From: Rhodococcus yunnanensis NBRC 103083
GTDB taxonomy: Bacteria > Actinomycetota > Actinomycetes > Mycobacteriales > Mycobacteriaceae
Reading direction: 5' to 3'
DNA length: 64,000 bases
Assembly: GCF_001895005.1 (NCBI RefSeq)
Contig: NZ_BCXH01000003.1
Coordinates: forward strand, 248,001 to 312,000
Shown: piece by piece, positions 1 to 8,416 of the stretch
Numbering within the stretch: the stretch's first letter is position 1
How the letters are laid out: the number at the start of each line of letters is the position of its first letter
The notes under the pieces: generated by a model
What the model saw: the letters and a program-made list of their open reading frames with translations, nothing else
Told to the model about the DNA's origin: nothing
Database searches by the model: none
Program-made: the position numbers and the translations under genes

Positions 1-219
1 AACCCATGCCGGGTGCTCGATCCCGAGCGGGCTGTCGCGAAGCCGGCGTGTGAGGGCTGGGATGCGAGGTGCTCGTTCGGACACGTGATCGACGATGTCG
101 GCGAATGCAGGTGCCCCGCCGTCGCCGGAGTCGAACGCGAGGAGCAGGTACTGATCCTGAGGACCGCCGTGCGCGGACGAGTAGTAGAACGACGCATCCA
201 CCAGCGCTAGTCCGCCCAT
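1..219 (-). CDS. WS/DGAT-like acyltransferase, N-terminal part (cut by window edge)
   Basis: Reading leftwards from an ATG at 219, 73 codons stay open to the window edge. The peptide starts MGGLALVDASFYYSS and ends RRLRDSPLGIEHPAWV. This resembles the beginning of wax ester synthase/diacylglycerol acyltransferase proteins: an LS..DA.F opening, an FD about 30 residues in, and an R.RL...HP.WV segment near residue 70. The catalytic HHxxxDG motif would lie beyond the window, so the assignment rests on the N-terminus alone. Family members make storage triacylglycerol or wax esters from acyl-CoA. It is divergent from the DUF4177 gene, with 58 bp between the two starts. Confidence 0.5.
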   Translation of the reverse strand, partial: MGGLALVDASFYYSSAHGGPQDQYLLLAFDSGDGGAPAFADIVDHVSERAPRIPALTRRLRDSPLGIEHPAWV

Positions 220-277
220 GTCGGTAGACAGTAGAGGCGCCATCGGCCCAGCACGCATTCGGGTTAGGCTCACCGGT

Positions 278-445
278 ATGAGCGAAAAGATCATCTGGGA
301 GTACTTCACTGCGCCGGTGCTGATTCATGCGACCAAGCAGATTCTCGACAATTACGGCTCCGAGGGCTGGGAGCTCGTCACCATCATGGCGGGGCCGAAC
401 GGCGGCGACACGTTGGTCGCCTACTTCAAGCGTCCGAAGGGCTGA
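278..445 (+). CDS. DUF4177 small conserved protein (Rv3678A-like)
   Basis: This 55-residue protein begins MSEKIIWEYFTAPVLIHA and carries the WEYFTAPV...ILDNYGSEGWELV pattern of actinobacterial DUF4177 proteins. The ATG at 278 gives the family's usual length; an upstream in-frame start at 218 would add an unconserved leader. A TTAGGCT element at 263-269 could be a -10 box for a near-leaderless mRNA. Only 6 bp separate it from the RidA gene, the same pairing as in mycobacteria. Its function is unknown. Confidence 0.85.
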   Translation: MSEKIIWEYFTAPVLIHATKQILDNYGSEGWELVTIMAGPNGGDTLVAYFKRPKG

Positions 446-451
446 TCGGAG

Positions 452-907
452 ATGGCCGACTGGTCCGCGCGACTCGCTGAACTGGGCATCGAGCTGCCCT
501 CGGTGGTGCCGCCGCTCGCGGCATACATTCCCGCCGTCCAGACGGGTTCGCTCGTCTACACCTCCGGACAGTTGCCGCTGGTGTCGGGGAAGCTGACCCA
601 CACCGGCAAGGTCGGTGCCGAGGTGTCGGCCGAGGACGCCGCCGATGCAGCGAGAACATGTGCACTCAACGCTCTGGCCGCGATCGACTCGCTCGTCGGA
701 ATCGACTCGATCAAGCGGGTCGTCAAGGTCGTCGGGTTCGTCGCGTCGGCGCCAGGGTTCACCGGGCAGCCAGGCGTGGTCAACGGGACGTCGAACGTCC
801 TCGGTGAGATCTTCGGTGAGGCGGGCAGGCACGCCCGCTCTGCTGTCGGCGTCGCCGAGCTGCCGCTCGGTGCGCCCGTCGAGGTCGAGCTGATCGTCGA
901 GATCTGA
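452..907 (+). CDS. RidA/YjgF/UK114 family protein
   Basis: The protein (151 residues) is of the RidA family, whose typical members deaminate reactive enamine/imine intermediates released by PLP enzymes and so protect other enzymes from them. The C-terminal segment GRHARSAVGVAELPLGAPVE is the family signature, including the arginine that binds the substrate carboxylate in active members; the N-terminal SGQLPLVSG segment is also typical. It is about 20 residues longer than the shortest family members. It probably forms an operon with DUF4177, matching Rv3678c next to Rv3678A. Confidence 0.88.
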   Translation: MADWSARLAELGIELPSVVPPLAAYIPAVQTGSLVYTSGQLPLVSGKLTHTGKVGAEVSAEDAADAARTCALNALAAIDSLVGIDSIKRVVKVVGFVASAPGFTGQPGVVNGTSNVLGEIFGEAGRHARSAVGVAELPLGAPVEVELIVEI

Positions 908-928
908 CCCTGCCGGGCGCCGTGCTTG

Positions 929-1780
929 CTAGCGCGCGGCGCCCGACAGGACCTTCTGTAGATGAAGTCCGCGGTGCACCGAGCACTCGTGCTCGGTTCC
1001 CGATTCGATCGACCCGAGGAACTCGTCCAGTAGCACCGCGAAGCACGCGGTCGCGGGCGTGGATCGATCGGCCAGCGTCACCACTCCATCACTGCCGCTG
1101 AGCTCGATACGGAACAACGACGGCTGCACCGGCGTCCGCAGCGACAACACCGACGTACTCAGCGCGCCGCCTTCGTGTTCGAGAGTGATGGTCCAGGAAT
1201 CCGAGCGCGTATCGACACGTGACAGCGCGACCCCTGCGATCCGGCCGAGCGTGATGTCGAGTAGGTCGAAGACGTGCGGGCCCACATCGAACAGTGCGCC
1301 GTCGCGATGCCGCCACTGGGACAACGAGTACTCCCCGCCCAGAAGAGCGCCCGAGAGCCACGTTCCGGTGCCCGCGCTCCAATTCTTCCCTCGCGCCTCG
1401 TCCAGGAATTGCCTCGTTTCCGGAGCGAACCGACGCGTCAACGTCACGATCGAGCCGACCCCGGCATGCCCGACGGCCTCGACCAGGCGCTCGGCGTCGT
1501 CGAGCGTCGCCGCGATCGGTTTGTCCAACAGCAGATGCTTACCTGCCTGCGCTGCCGTGAGGGCCAGCACCGACTGCACCTCGGGTGGAACTGCGAACGC
1601 GACGGCATCGACGTCGGCAACCAAGTGGTCGTAACTGTCGTACACCGGGGCGCCCATCTCGGCTGCGGCTTCGGGTCGACGCGCCCAGACACCGACGAAC
1701 TCGACGCCCGGGTGCGCGGCGAGCGCGGGTGCATGCGTCGAACGCGCCCAGGGGCCTGCGCCTACCAGTCCGATTCTCAT
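929..1780 (-). CDS. Gfo/Idh/MocA family NAD(P)-dependent oxidoreductase
   Basis: This 283-residue protein starts MRIGLVGAGPWARSTHAPAL, a Rossmann GxGxxA/G nucleotide-binding motif. A conserved DKPIAATLDDAERLVEA segment (about residue 90) corresponds to the EKP motif whose lysine is catalytic in Gfo/Idh/MocA dehydrogenases. The family oxidises sugars, inositols or related polyols; the substrate cannot be deduced here. It is convergent with the RidA gene and divergent from the MBL hydrolase with only 17 bp between starts, so the two opposing promoters must overlap coding sequence. It has no counterpart at this point in the mycobacterial gene order and may be a lineage-specific insertion. Confidence 0.85.
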   Translation of the reverse strand: MRIGLVGAGPWARSTHAPALAAHPGVEFVGVWARRPEAAAEMGAPVYDSYDHLVADVDAVAFAVPPEVQSVLALTAAQAGKHLLLDKPIAATLDDAERLVEAVGHAGVGSIVTLTRRFAPETRQFLDEARGKNWSAGTGTWLSGALLGGEYSLSQWRHRDGALFDVGPHVFDLLDITLGRIAGVALSRVDTRSDSWTITLEHEGGALSTSVLSLRTPVQPSLFRIELSGSDGVVTLADRSTPATACFAVLLDEFLGSIESGTEHECSVHRGLHLQKVLSGAAR

Positions 1781-1797
1781 GCTCCTAAGGTACGACT

Positions 1798-2577
1798 ATG
1801 ACTCTCGCGCACCCGGCATACGGTCAGCTTCGGCAAGTGACCGAAACGGCGGCAGTTCTGCTCGCCGACAATCCAGGAAAGATGACCCTCGACGGGACGA
1901 ACACGTGGATCCTGCGTGCGCCCGGCAGCGACGACATCGTCGTCGTCGACCCGGGACCCAAGGATTCCGACCATCTCGACGCGGTTGCCGCGTCAGGGAA
2001 CGTCGTGCTCGCTCTGGTGACGCATCGCCACGGTGATCACACCGGCGGCCTGAAGCGGTTTCACCGAAAGACCGGCGCTCCGATCAGGGCGCTGTCGGAG
2101 AAATACGTCCGCGCCAGCACCGCGTTGGTCGACGGTGAAGTGATCGAGGCTGCGGGATTGGCCATCACGGTCCTCGCGACACCAGGGCACACCGCCGATT
2201 CGGTCAGCTTCGTTCTCGACGACGCCGTGCTGACCGGCGACACCATTCTGGGCCGGGGGACGACGGTGCTCGACCCCAAGGACGGCACACTCGCCGACTA
2301 CTTGGACTCGCTCGACAAACTCGAAGCCGCAGGCGAAGGCCGCGTCGCGCTGCCCGGACACGGCGCCGAAGTTCCCGACACCGCAGAGGTTGCCCGCTTC
2401 TACCGGAAACATCGACTGGAGCGCCTCGCGCAGGTCGAGGCCGCTCTCGTCGAGTTGGGGCAGGATGCAAAGCCGATGCAGGTGGTCAAGCACGTGTACT
2501 CGGACGTCGACAAGAAACTCTGGCCTGCCGCCCGAATGTCGGTGAAAGCCCAACTGGCGTACGTGCGGAAGAGCTAG
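1798..2577 (+). CDS. MBL-fold metallohydrolase (Rv3677c-like)
   Basis: A 259-residue metallo-beta-lactamase-fold hydrolase. The metal-binding motif [10 protein letters not shown] (H76, H78, D80, H81) is intact. Further ligands follow in TPGHTADS (about residue 129), in the LTGDTILG aspartate segment and in LPGHGAEV. The layout is that of the LACTB2/glyoxalase-II-like branch, so hydrolysis of a thioester or phosphodiester is likely but the substrate is unknown. Its stop overlaps the crp stop by 4 bp tail to tail, so there is no room for a terminator between them. This position next to crp is conserved in mycobacteria. Confidence 0.87.
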   Translation: MTLAHPAYGQLRQVTETAAVLLADNPGKMTLDGTNTWILRAPGSDDIVVVDPGPKDSDHLDAVAASGNVVLALVTHRHGDHTGGLKRFHRKTGAPIRALSEKYVRASTALVDGEVIEAAGLAITVLATPGHTADSVSFVLDDAVLTGDTILGRGTTVLDPKDGTLADYLDSLDKLEAAGEGRVALPGHGAEVPDTAEVARFYRKHRLERLAQVEAALVELGQDAKPMQVVKHVYSDVDKKLWPAARMSVKAQLAYVRKS

Positions 2578-3248
2578 CGAGCCCTGCGGGCCAGTCGCTC
2601 CGAGTCCGAGATCAGCACGCTCTTTCCTTCGAGGCGCAACCAACCGCGGTGCGCGAAGTCGGCGAGAGCCTTGTTGACGGTCTCGCGTGAGGCACCGACC
2701 AGCTGCGCGATCTCTTCCTGCGTCAGGTCGTGCGTGACGCGGAGCGAGCCGGCTTCCTGGGTGCCGAAACGCTGTGCGAGCTGCAACAGAGCCTTGGCGA
2801 CGCGTCCGGGGACGTCGGTGAAGATCAGGTCGGCGAGGTTGTTGTTGGTGCGGCGCAGTCGCCGCGCCAGCACGCGGAGCAGCTGCTCGGCGATCTCGGG
2901 GCGCTGGTCGATCCATGCCTTGAGCGCGTCACGGTCCATGCTGACCGCGCGCACCTCGGTGACCGTCGTCGCGGTGGACGTGCGGGGGCCGGGGTCGAAG
3001 ATCGACAGCTCGCCGAACATGTCCGACGGGCCCATGATGGTCAGCAGATTTTCACGCCCGTCCGGTGAACGGCGACCGAGCTTGATCTTTCCGGAGACGA
3101 TGATGTACAGCCGATCACCGGGCTCTCCTTCGTTGAAGACCACATGTCCTCGGGGGAAATCAACCGGCTGCAGCTGCTTGGTCAGCGCTGCTACAGCGGA
3201 GGGTTCGACTCCTTGGAAGATGCCGGCCCGTGCCAGGACGTCGTCCAC
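2574..3248 (-). CDS. glxR: Crp/Fnr family cAMP-responsive global regulator (GlxR-type)
   Basis: This 224-residue protein has an N-terminal cyclic-nucleotide domain (residues about 10-120, with [16 protein letters not shown] and a MFGELSIFD phosphate-binding-cassette segment) and a C-terminal winged helix with the recognition segment [20 protein letters not shown] (about residues 170-190). It matches mycobacterial Crp and corynebacterial GlxR, which bind TGTGA-N6-TCACA sites and control carbon metabolism. The GTG start at 3248 has a good AAGGAG ribosome site. A fitting GlxR-type target lies upstream of acs in this window. The symbol glxR follows corynebacterial use; crp is the mycobacterial name. 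Confidence 0.93.
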   Translation of the reverse strand: MDDVLARAGIFQGVEPSAVAALTKQLQPVDFPRGHVVFNEGEPGDRLYIIVSGKIKLGRRSPDGRENLLTIMGPSDMFGELSIFDPGPRTSTATTVTEVRAVSMDRDALKAWIDQRPEIAEQLLRVLARRLRRTNNNLADLIFTDVPGRVAKALLQLAQRFGTQEAGSLRVTHDLTQEEIAQLVGASRETVNKALADFAHRGWLRLEGKSVLISDSERLARRAR

Positions 3249-3495
3249 TTGCGCTCCTTTAGGGATGTCGTCGGCTCGGTCGCCCGTGCCGATGAAAACG
3301 TTTCACGCGGCATGGATTCGTTGGCCTCGCGACTGCCCGGATCCATGCCAGTAATCAAACATGACAATTATCTCGGTGAAGTCTACTTCGCCGAACACAG
3401 AAGCGAGTGATCGGCGCCACCGGAACCTCGTGAACGATGTGAACGAAAGTACGGATGCGCCGAAATTGCGACTTTTCGGGAGGGCGGTCCGGGCG

Positions 3496-3756
3496 TCAGC
3501 TTGCGCGCTGATCGGCCAGATCTTCGGACGTCGAGGCGACGGGGGCTCGGCGCTTGCGGCTGTTGAAGCGAGCCAGTGCGTGCGGAAACCCTTCGTTCGC
3601 GAGAGTCGCGACCTCGGACGTGCTTGCCTGATCGAGGAATTCTTGTACTTCTTGTTCGTGAACTCCCAGCTTGCTCAGTCTGAACTCCACACGCTCCATG
3701 GCGAGCGCGAACATCATGAGGAGCACTGGAAAGAGCACCACGGCGAGTCCTTGCAT
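3496..3756 (-). CDS. Small single-pass membrane protein (Rv3675-like)
   Basis: From the ATG at 3756 the product is 86 residues with one N-terminal hydrophobic segment ([20 protein letters not shown]), then an acidic/helical stretch ([20 protein letters not shown]) and a basic tail rich in R and K. In mycobacteria a small putative membrane protein of unknown function sits between crp and nth in the same orientation, and this gene occupies that slot. A longer reading from 3942 would overlap nth on the opposite strand and would put the hydrophobic segment mid-protein, so the shorter form is preferred. No function can be assigned. Confidence 0.6.
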   Translation of the reverse strand: MQGLAVVLFPVLLMMFALAMERVEFRLSKLGVHEQEVQEFLDQASTSEVATLANEGFPHALARFNSRKRRAPVASTSEDLADQRAS

Positions 3757-3836
3757 ACCGAGCAGTAAACACCCGAAAGGTCTCGAAAAGAACACAGGGT
3801 GAATTCGATGCCGATTCTTGTCCGTACAGTTGTGGA

Positions 3837-4778
3837 GTGGATTCGACAGCCCCGAAAGCCTTCGACGTGCGCAAACGCGAAGAGACACGATTGGGGCTCG
3901 TACGACGCGCTCGGCGGATGAATCGCGAGCTGGCACGCGCATTCCCGCACGTGTACTGCGAACTCGACTTCACCAACCCGCTCGAACTCGCTGTCGCGAC
4001 CATCCTGTCGGCGCAATGCACCGACAAGCGCGTCAACATGGTGACGCCCGCATTGTTTATGAGATATCGCACTGCCCGCGACTACGCCGAAGCGGACCGA
4101 ACGGAGCTCGAGGAGTACATCCGGACGACGGGTTTCTATCGGAACAAGACGAACTCGTTGATCGGCCTCGGCGCGGCGCTACTCGAAAAATTCGACGGCG
4201 AAGTTCCCGCGAACCTGAAAGACCTCGTGACGCTGCCGGGTATCGGCCGCAAAACGGCCAACGTCGTGCTCGGCAACGCCTTCGACATCCCCGGCATCAC
4301 CGTCGACACGCACTTCGGCAGACTCGTCCGGCGCTGGCAGTGGACCGAGGAAGAGGACCCCGTCAAGGTGGAACACGCAGTCGGCTCACTCATCGAGCGC
4401 AAGGAATGGACCTTGCTGTCCCATCGCGTGATCTTCCACGGTCGGCGCGTCTGCCACGCACGTAAGCCTGCCTGTGGCGTCTGCATCCTGGCCAAGGACT
4501 GCCCGTCGTACGGTCTCGGACCCGTCGACGCGGTGGCAGCGGCGGCGTTGGTGAAGGGGCCGGAAACCGAACACCTCCTCCAGTTGGCAGGAGTGGAGCC
4601 TGCGGAACGACCGGAAAAGACAGGAGTGGAGCCTGCGGAACGACCGGAGGTGGCAGGAGTGGAGCCTGCGGAACGACCGGAAGAGGCAGGAGTGGAGCCT
4701 GCGGAACGACCGGAAAAGACAGGAGTGGAGCCTGCGGAACGAGCAGAAGCAACAGGAGTGTCGGGGATCGAGTCGTGA
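3837..4778 (+). CDS. nth: Endonuclease III (DNA glycosylase/AP lyase) with repetitive C-terminal tail
   Basis: It removes oxidised pyrimidines and nicks the abasic site. Residues about 30-230 form the HhH-GPD fold: the hairpin [14 protein letters not shown] carries catalytic Lys139, VDTHFGR carries Asp157, and C206-x6-C213-x2-C216-x5-C222 binds a [4Fe-4S] cluster. The core ends near residue 235. The remaining ~70 residues are a tail of 11-residue repeats ([11 protein letters not shown] and variants) encoded by exact 33-bp units; the normal family protein lacks it, so it is probably disordered. The GTG start at 3837 is supported by N-terminal conservation ([14 protein letters not shown]). The stop overlaps the thioredoxin GTG start (GTGA), giving a coupled operon. 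Confidence 0.95.
   Translation: MDSTAPKAFDVRKREETRLGLVRRARRMNRELARAFPHVYCELDFTNPLELAVATILSAQCTDKRVNMVTPALFMRYRTARDYAEADRTELEEYIRTTGFYRNKTNSLIGLGAALLEKFDGEVPANLKDLVTLPGIGRKTANVVLGNAFDIPGITVDTHFGRLVRRWQWTEEEDPVKVEHAVGSLIERKEWTLLSHRVIFHGRRVCHARKPACGVCILAKDCPSYGLGPVDAVAAAALVKGPETEHLLQLAGVEPAERPEKTGVEPAERPEVAGVEPAERPEEAGVEPAERPEKTGVEPAERAEATGVSGIES
4588..4760 (+). repeat. 33-bp tandem repeats inside the nth 3' end (orientation A)
   Basis: Five full units and one partial unit start at 4588, 4621, 4654, 4687, 4720 and 4753, a period of exactly 33 bp. The core is CAGGAGTGGAGCCTGCGGAA followed by CGACCGGAA. Units are nearly identical, with changes mainly in the last few bases, so the array is young or kept homogeneous. 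It encodes 11-residue (A/T)[10 protein letters not shown] repeats. The reverse complement of the same unit recurs in the NUDIX gene at 6151. Confidence 0.95.
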
Positions 4779-5455
4779 ATGGATCTGCTGCACGGTGGTC
4801 GCTGGCTGCGCTGCTTGTCGTCGTCGCACTCGTATTCGCGATCTGGCCGCGCGGAGACGACGCAGGGCAACCGACGGCAGGTCAGGGGACAGCGGGTCAG
4901 GGGACAGCAGGACAGGGGACAGGGGTTCAACAGGATCGACGTGACGCCGACACCGCGGAGGCGCTCGCGCCACTCCGGGAGCGGGCGTCGCTCGATGCGT
5001 GCCCGACGCCCGCGGCAGGAACGGCGTCCGGACCGTTGGCTGGGATCGTGCTCGAATGCATCGGCGACGGCAGCGAAGTCGACCTCGGTCAGGCGCTCGG
5101 CGGCAAACCCGCCTTGATCAACCTGTGGGCGTACTGGTGTGGGCCGTGCGCCGAAGAATTGCCGCACCTGCAGGAGTACGCCGACAGCGTCGCAGGCGAG
5201 ATCAACGTTGTGACCGTGCACCAGGACCGCAACGAGGCAAATGGCCTGACCAAGCTGGCGGATTACGGCGTTCGGCTTCCCGGTGTCCAGGACGGAACGG
5301 CACGCATAGCAGCAGCAGTCGGCGCGCCGAGTGTCCTACCGGTTTCGGTTCTCATCGATGCAGATGGCAATGTCGCCAAGGTGTTGCCACAACCTTTCCG
5401 CAGCGTCGACGAGATCGACGACGCTGTCCGCGCCGAACTCGGGATCGCGCGATGA
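4775..5455 (+). CDS. TlpA/ResA-like membrane-anchored thioredoxin (Rv3673c-like)
   Basis: The product is 226 residues. Residues about 8-25 ([16 protein letters not shown]) form a signal anchor, so the thioredoxin domain faces the cell envelope. The domain includes [20 protein letters not shown] with the redox pair C122-x-x-C125 and a cis-Pro region [13 protein letters not shown]. Such proteins reduce disulfides during cytochrome c maturation or envelope protein folding. A linker at about residues 30-50 consists of AGQGT pentapeptide repeats encoded by 15-bp units at 4877-4921. The GTG start overlaps the nth stop, and its own stop overlaps the NUDIX start (ATGA), so it sits inside the nth-NUDIX-marP operon. 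Confidence 0.9.
   Translation: MNGSAARWSLAALLVVVALVFAIWPRGDDAGQPTAGQGTAGQGTAGQGTGVQQDRRDADTAEALAPLRERASLDACPTPAAGTASGPLAGIVLECIGDGSEVDLGQALGGKPALINLWAYWCGPCAEELPHLQEYADSVAGEINVVTVHQDRNEANGLTKLADYGVRLPGVQDGTARIAAAVGAPSVLPVSVLIDADGNVAKVLPQPFRSVDEIDDAVRAELGIAR
4877..4921 (+). repeat. 15-bp tandem repeat in the thioredoxin linker
   Basis: Three consecutive 15-bp units (GCAGGTCAGGGGACA and two variants) start at 4877, 4892 and 4907. They encode AGQGT pentapeptides between the membrane anchor and the thioredoxin domain. The unit length preserves the frame, so copy number can change without a frameshift. Confidence 0.85.
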
Positions 5456-6273
5456 CCACACCGCCCTGGCTCGATGCGGTCGTCGAGGCCGCCGGAGGAG
5501 CACACGGCCTCGCCGACTCGACCGGCACCAACCCGGTGCTGCAGCGCAAAGCCCCACGTGCCGAACCGACCCGGCCCGCATCGGTTCTCGTGCTGTTCGG
5601 GGGATCTGCCGACGCCGATCCCACTGCGCTCGGTGGGCTGCCCGCCGACGCGGACGTGCTTCTGACACAGCGGGCATCGACCCTTCGCCAACACAGCGGC
5701 CAGGTCGCATTCCCGGGCGGAGCCACCGACCCCGGTGACGACTCACCGATAGCCACCGCGTTGCGCGAGGCCCAAGAAGAGACAGGCCTCGACCCGGCCG
5801 GCGTCCAACCACTGGCCACCATGCCCGGCATCTACGTACCGCCGTCGAGATTCGACGTAGTCCCCGTGCTCGCGTACTGGCGGACACCGAGTCACGTCGG
5901 AGTCGTGGACACCGCCGAAGCAGAGCGCGTCGTGCGCGTGCCGCTGCGCGAACTGCTCGATCCCGACAACCGGTTCCAAGTCCGACACCCCGCCGGATAT
6001 CAAGGCCCGGCCTTCGCCGTCGACGGAATGCTCGTATGGGGCTTCACCGGCGGTATCCTTGCGGGTCTTCTGGCTGTGTCCGGCTGGGAAACCGACTGGG
6101 ACACATCCGACATCCGAGACCTGGAGGCGAGCTTGGCGGCCCTCGAACTACCTGCCTCTTCTGGTCATTCCGCGGGCTCCACTCCTGCCACCTCTGGTCA
6201 TTCCGCGGGCTCCACTCCTGCCTCTTCTGGTCGTTCCGCGGGCTCCACTCCTGCCACCGGGGGGAAGCGGTGA
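5452..6273 (+). CDS. NUDIX hydrolase, probable CoA pyrophosphatase (Rv3672c-like)
   Basis: This 273-residue protein carries the Nudix box GGATDPGD...REAQEETGLD at about residues 89-112, with the REAQEETG core intact; the upstream SGQVAFPGG segment is typical of CoA-pyrophosphatase (NudL/YeaB-like) members, which cleave CoA to phosphopantetheine and 3',5'-ADP. The last ~40 residues are an S/G/T/P-rich tail ([11 protein letters not shown] repeats) encoded by the inverse of the 33-bp unit in nth. The ATG at 5452 overlaps the thioredoxin stop (ATGA) and the stop overlaps the marP GTG. The fold assignment is firm; the exact substrate is inferred from the family. Confidence 0.9.
   Translation: MTTPPWLDAVVEAAGGAHGLADSTGTNPVLQRKAPRAEPTRPASVLVLFGGSADADPTALGGLPADADVLLTQRASTLRQHSGQVAFPGGATDPGDDSPIATALREAQEETGLDPAGVQPLATMPGIYVPPSRFDVVPVLAYWRTPSHVGVVDTAEAERVVRVPLRELLDPDNRFQVRHPAGYQGPAFAVDGMLVWGFTGGILAGLLAVSGWETDWDTSDIRDLEASLAALELPASSGHSAGSTPATSGHSAGSTPASSGRSAGSTPATGGKR
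6151..6258 (-). repeat. 33-bp tandem repeats inside the NUDIX 3' end (orientation B)
   Basis: Units start at 6151, 6184 and 6217, with a partial unit at 6250, again a 33-bp period. Read on the minus strand, a unit gives AGTGGAGCCCGCGGAATGAC then CAGAAGAGGCAGG, matching the nth unit at about 30 of 33 positions. On the coding strand it is read as [11 protein letters not shown]. The same DNA unit is therefore translated in opposite directions in two neighbouring genes. Confidence 0.93.
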
Positions 6274-7460
6274 CCGGCTCCACCTGGGTGGACATCGTCG
6301 TCATCGGTGTTGCGCTGCTCGCAGCCACGTCGGGATGGCGACAGGGCGCGGTGGCGTCGGCGCTCGCTTTTCTGGGCGTCGTGCTGGGCGCCGTCGCCGG
6401 AATCCTGATAGCTCCGCATGTTCTGTTGCACGTGGACGGCGCGCGGCTACGGGTCTTCGTCGGGATCGCGCTGATCGTGGTGCTGGTCATCATCGGTGAG
6501 GTGTCCGGCATGGTCCTCGGGCGCGCATTGCGCAGTGGAATGCACTCGCGCGGTGCCCGTTCCGTCGACAGCGTCGTCGGCGCAGGTCTCCAGGCCGTCG
6601 CGGTACTCGGTGCGGCGTGGTTGCTGGCGATCCCGCTGACGTCGTCGTCGCAGCCCGAAGTCGCCACGGCCGTACGTGGTTCGCAGGTACTCGGCAAGGT
6701 CGACGAAGTTGCGCCGCAGTGGCTCCGGGAAATTCCGAAGGAGTTCTCCGCGCTCCTCGATACCTCAGGACTGCCCGACGTCCTCGGGCCGTTCGGTCGC
6801 ACGCCCGTGGCGAACGTCGACGCACCTGATCCGGCGCTGCAGGCCAGCCCGCTGGTCGGTCAGCTCCAGTCGAGTGTGCTCAAGATCAGCGGCCTGGCGC
6901 CGAGCTGCCAGAAAGCCCTCGAAGGGTCGGGTTTCGTCGTCGCCCCGGAAACTGTGATGACCAACGCGCACGTCGTCGCCGGGACCGAAGGGGTGACCGT
7001 CGACTCGCTCGGCACGGTCCTCGACGCCGAAGTGGTGCTGTTCGACCCGGAGGAAGACGTCGCGATCCTGCGGGTGCCCGGACTCGACGCGCCCGTCCTC
7101 GGACTCTCGGCGCAGCCCGCACGCTCCGGTGAGAGCGCGATCGTTCTCGGCTACCCGGGCGGTGGTCCGTACACGGCCAGCCCCGCACGCATCCGAGAGA
7201 TGCTGAACCTCGAGGGACCCGATATCTATCGGACCGGGACCGTCGAGCGGCAGGTATACACCGTTCGAGGCTCGGTCAGGCAAGGCAACTCGGGCGGTCC
7301 GCTCGTAGCCGAGGACGGCCAGGTACTCGGGTTGGTGTTCGGCGCTGCCGTCGACGATCCCGATACCGGTTTCGTCCTGACCGCCGGCGAGATCTCCGAC
7401 GAACTCGCCCGAGGTGTGAACAGTCCCGTCGCCGTCGGAACCGGGGCCTGCATCGTCTAG
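6270..7460 (+). CDS. marP: MarP-like membrane serine protease
   Basis: This 396-residue protein has an N-terminal CvpA-like domain with four hydrophobic segments (residues about 5-130), then an extracytoplasmic chymotrypsin-like protease domain. The catalytic triad is visible: H234 (TNAHVVAGT), D263 (PEEDVAILRV) and S341 (RQGNSGGPLV), close to the spacing in M. tuberculosis MarP (Rv3671c). MarP cleaves the peptidoglycan hydrolase RipA and is needed for acid and oxidative stress resistance. The GTG at 6270 is chosen because it overlaps the NUDIX stop and begins just before the first membrane segment. It closes the nth-thioredoxin-NUDIX-marP operon. The last residues include a Cys (GTGACIV) that could pair with C212 of the family, but this was not tested. 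Confidence 0.93.
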   Translation: MTGSTWVDIVVIGVALLAATSGWRQGAVASALAFLGVVLGAVAGILIAPHVLLHVDGARLRVFVGIALIVVLVIIGEVSGMVLGRALRSGMHSRGARSVDSVVGAGLQAVAVLGAAWLLAIPLTSSSQPEVATAVRGSQVLGKVDEVAPQWLREIPKEFSALLDTSGLPDVLGPFGRTPVANVDAPDPALQASPLVGQLQSSVLKISGLAPSCQKALEGSGFVVAPETVMTNAHVVAGTEGVTVDSLGTVLDAEVVLFDPEEDVAILRVPGLDAPVLGLSAQPARSGESAIVLGYPGGGPYTASPARIREMLNLEGPDIYRTGTVERQVYTVRGSVRQGNSGGPLVAEDGQVLGLVFGAAVDDPDTGFVLTAGEISDELARGVNSPVAVGTGACIV

Positions 7461-7462
7461 CG

Positions 7463-8392
7463 CTACTCGCGGCAGAGCATCAGCAGTTGTCCGGTCACCT
7501 CGCCGGGTGCCTCCTGATGCGTGTAGTGACCCGCGCCGAGGACGGTGTGCAGACGACGCTGCGGAACCCACTCGGTGTCGGCGCCGACGGTACGGGCGAG
7601 CACGTACGGGTCGAGCTCGCCGTGGATCTGCAGCACAGGAATGCCGAGCTCGACGTTCATCGCCTGCATGAACCGTCGACCGTCGGAGCGGAACTGACTG
7701 CGGAACGCCCAGCGCTGGTACTCCAACGCGCAATGCGCGGCGCCCGCGATGCGGATCGCCGAGCGCATCTGAGCGGCGGTGTCGGCGAACTCCTCCGACC
7801 GTTGCCACGTGTCGCTGCTGCGCTCGCGAAGAAGCTGTTCGACGGCCGCGCCGTCACTCTTGGTCAGCGCACGCTCGGGAACCATCGGAACCTGGTATCG
7901 CAGGAAATACGGCAGCAGAGCCCGCCGTTGTGCGCTGTTGCGTCGTACCGCCCGGCGCAACGCGATGGGATGCGGCGACCCGACGAGTCCGATCGAGCGC
8001 ACCATCCGCGGATGCAGCGCTGCGGTGGCCCAACAGACCAGACCGCCATCGGCATGTCCGACGAGTGTGGCCTCGGCGTACCCGAGCGCGCGAATCAGGC
8101 CGACGACGTCGCCGGCGAGAGTCCACCCGTCGTAACCGCGAGGCGGCTTGTCCGAATCGCCGTAGCCTCGCAGGTCGATGGCCACCGCACGGTAACCGGC
8201 TTCGGTCAGCTCCGTCAGCTGGTGACGCCACGACCACCAGAAATCCGCGAAGCCGTGCAGCAGCACCACGAGCGGCGCGTCGGACGGCGCACCTGCCGCC
8301 TCGACGACGTGGAATCGAATGCCGTTCGCATGCACGTCGCGGTGCGTCCACGGCCCACCGAATCGGACGGTGGACGGATCAGGCTGAATCAT
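7463..8392 (-). CDS. Alpha/beta hydrolase, epoxide hydrolase-like (EphE/Rv3670-like)
   Basis: This 309-residue alpha/beta hydrolase has the oxyanion HGFADFWWSWR segment (about residue 46) and the nucleophile elbow GHADGG at about residue 110, in which the nucleophile is aspartate, not serine. The catalytic histidine is probably in GAGHYTHQEAPG near the end. An Asp nucleophile points to the epoxide hydrolase/haloalkane dehalogenase branch, and the position matches ephE in M. tuberculosis. The lid tyrosines expected for epoxide opening were not located with certainty. It is convergent with marP with 2 bp between stops. Confidence 0.85.
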   Translation of the reverse strand: MIQPDPSTVRFGGPWTHRDVHANGIRFHVVEAAGAPSDAPLVVLLHGFADFWWSWRHQLTELTEAGYRAVAIDLRGYGDSDKPPRGYDGWTLAGDVVGLIRALGYAEATLVGHADGGLVCWATAALHPRMVRSIGLVGSPHPIALRRAVRRNSAQRRALLPYFLRYQVPMVPERALTKSDGAAVEQLLRERSSDTWQRSEEFADTAAQMRSAIRIAGAAHCALEYQRWAFRSQFRSDGRRFMQAMNVELGIPVLQIHGELDPYVLARTVGADTEWVPQRRLHTVLGAGHYTHQEAPGEVTGQLLMLCRE

Positions 8393-8416
8393 CGGCGAGG
8401 CCGCGGGCGGGTGCCG

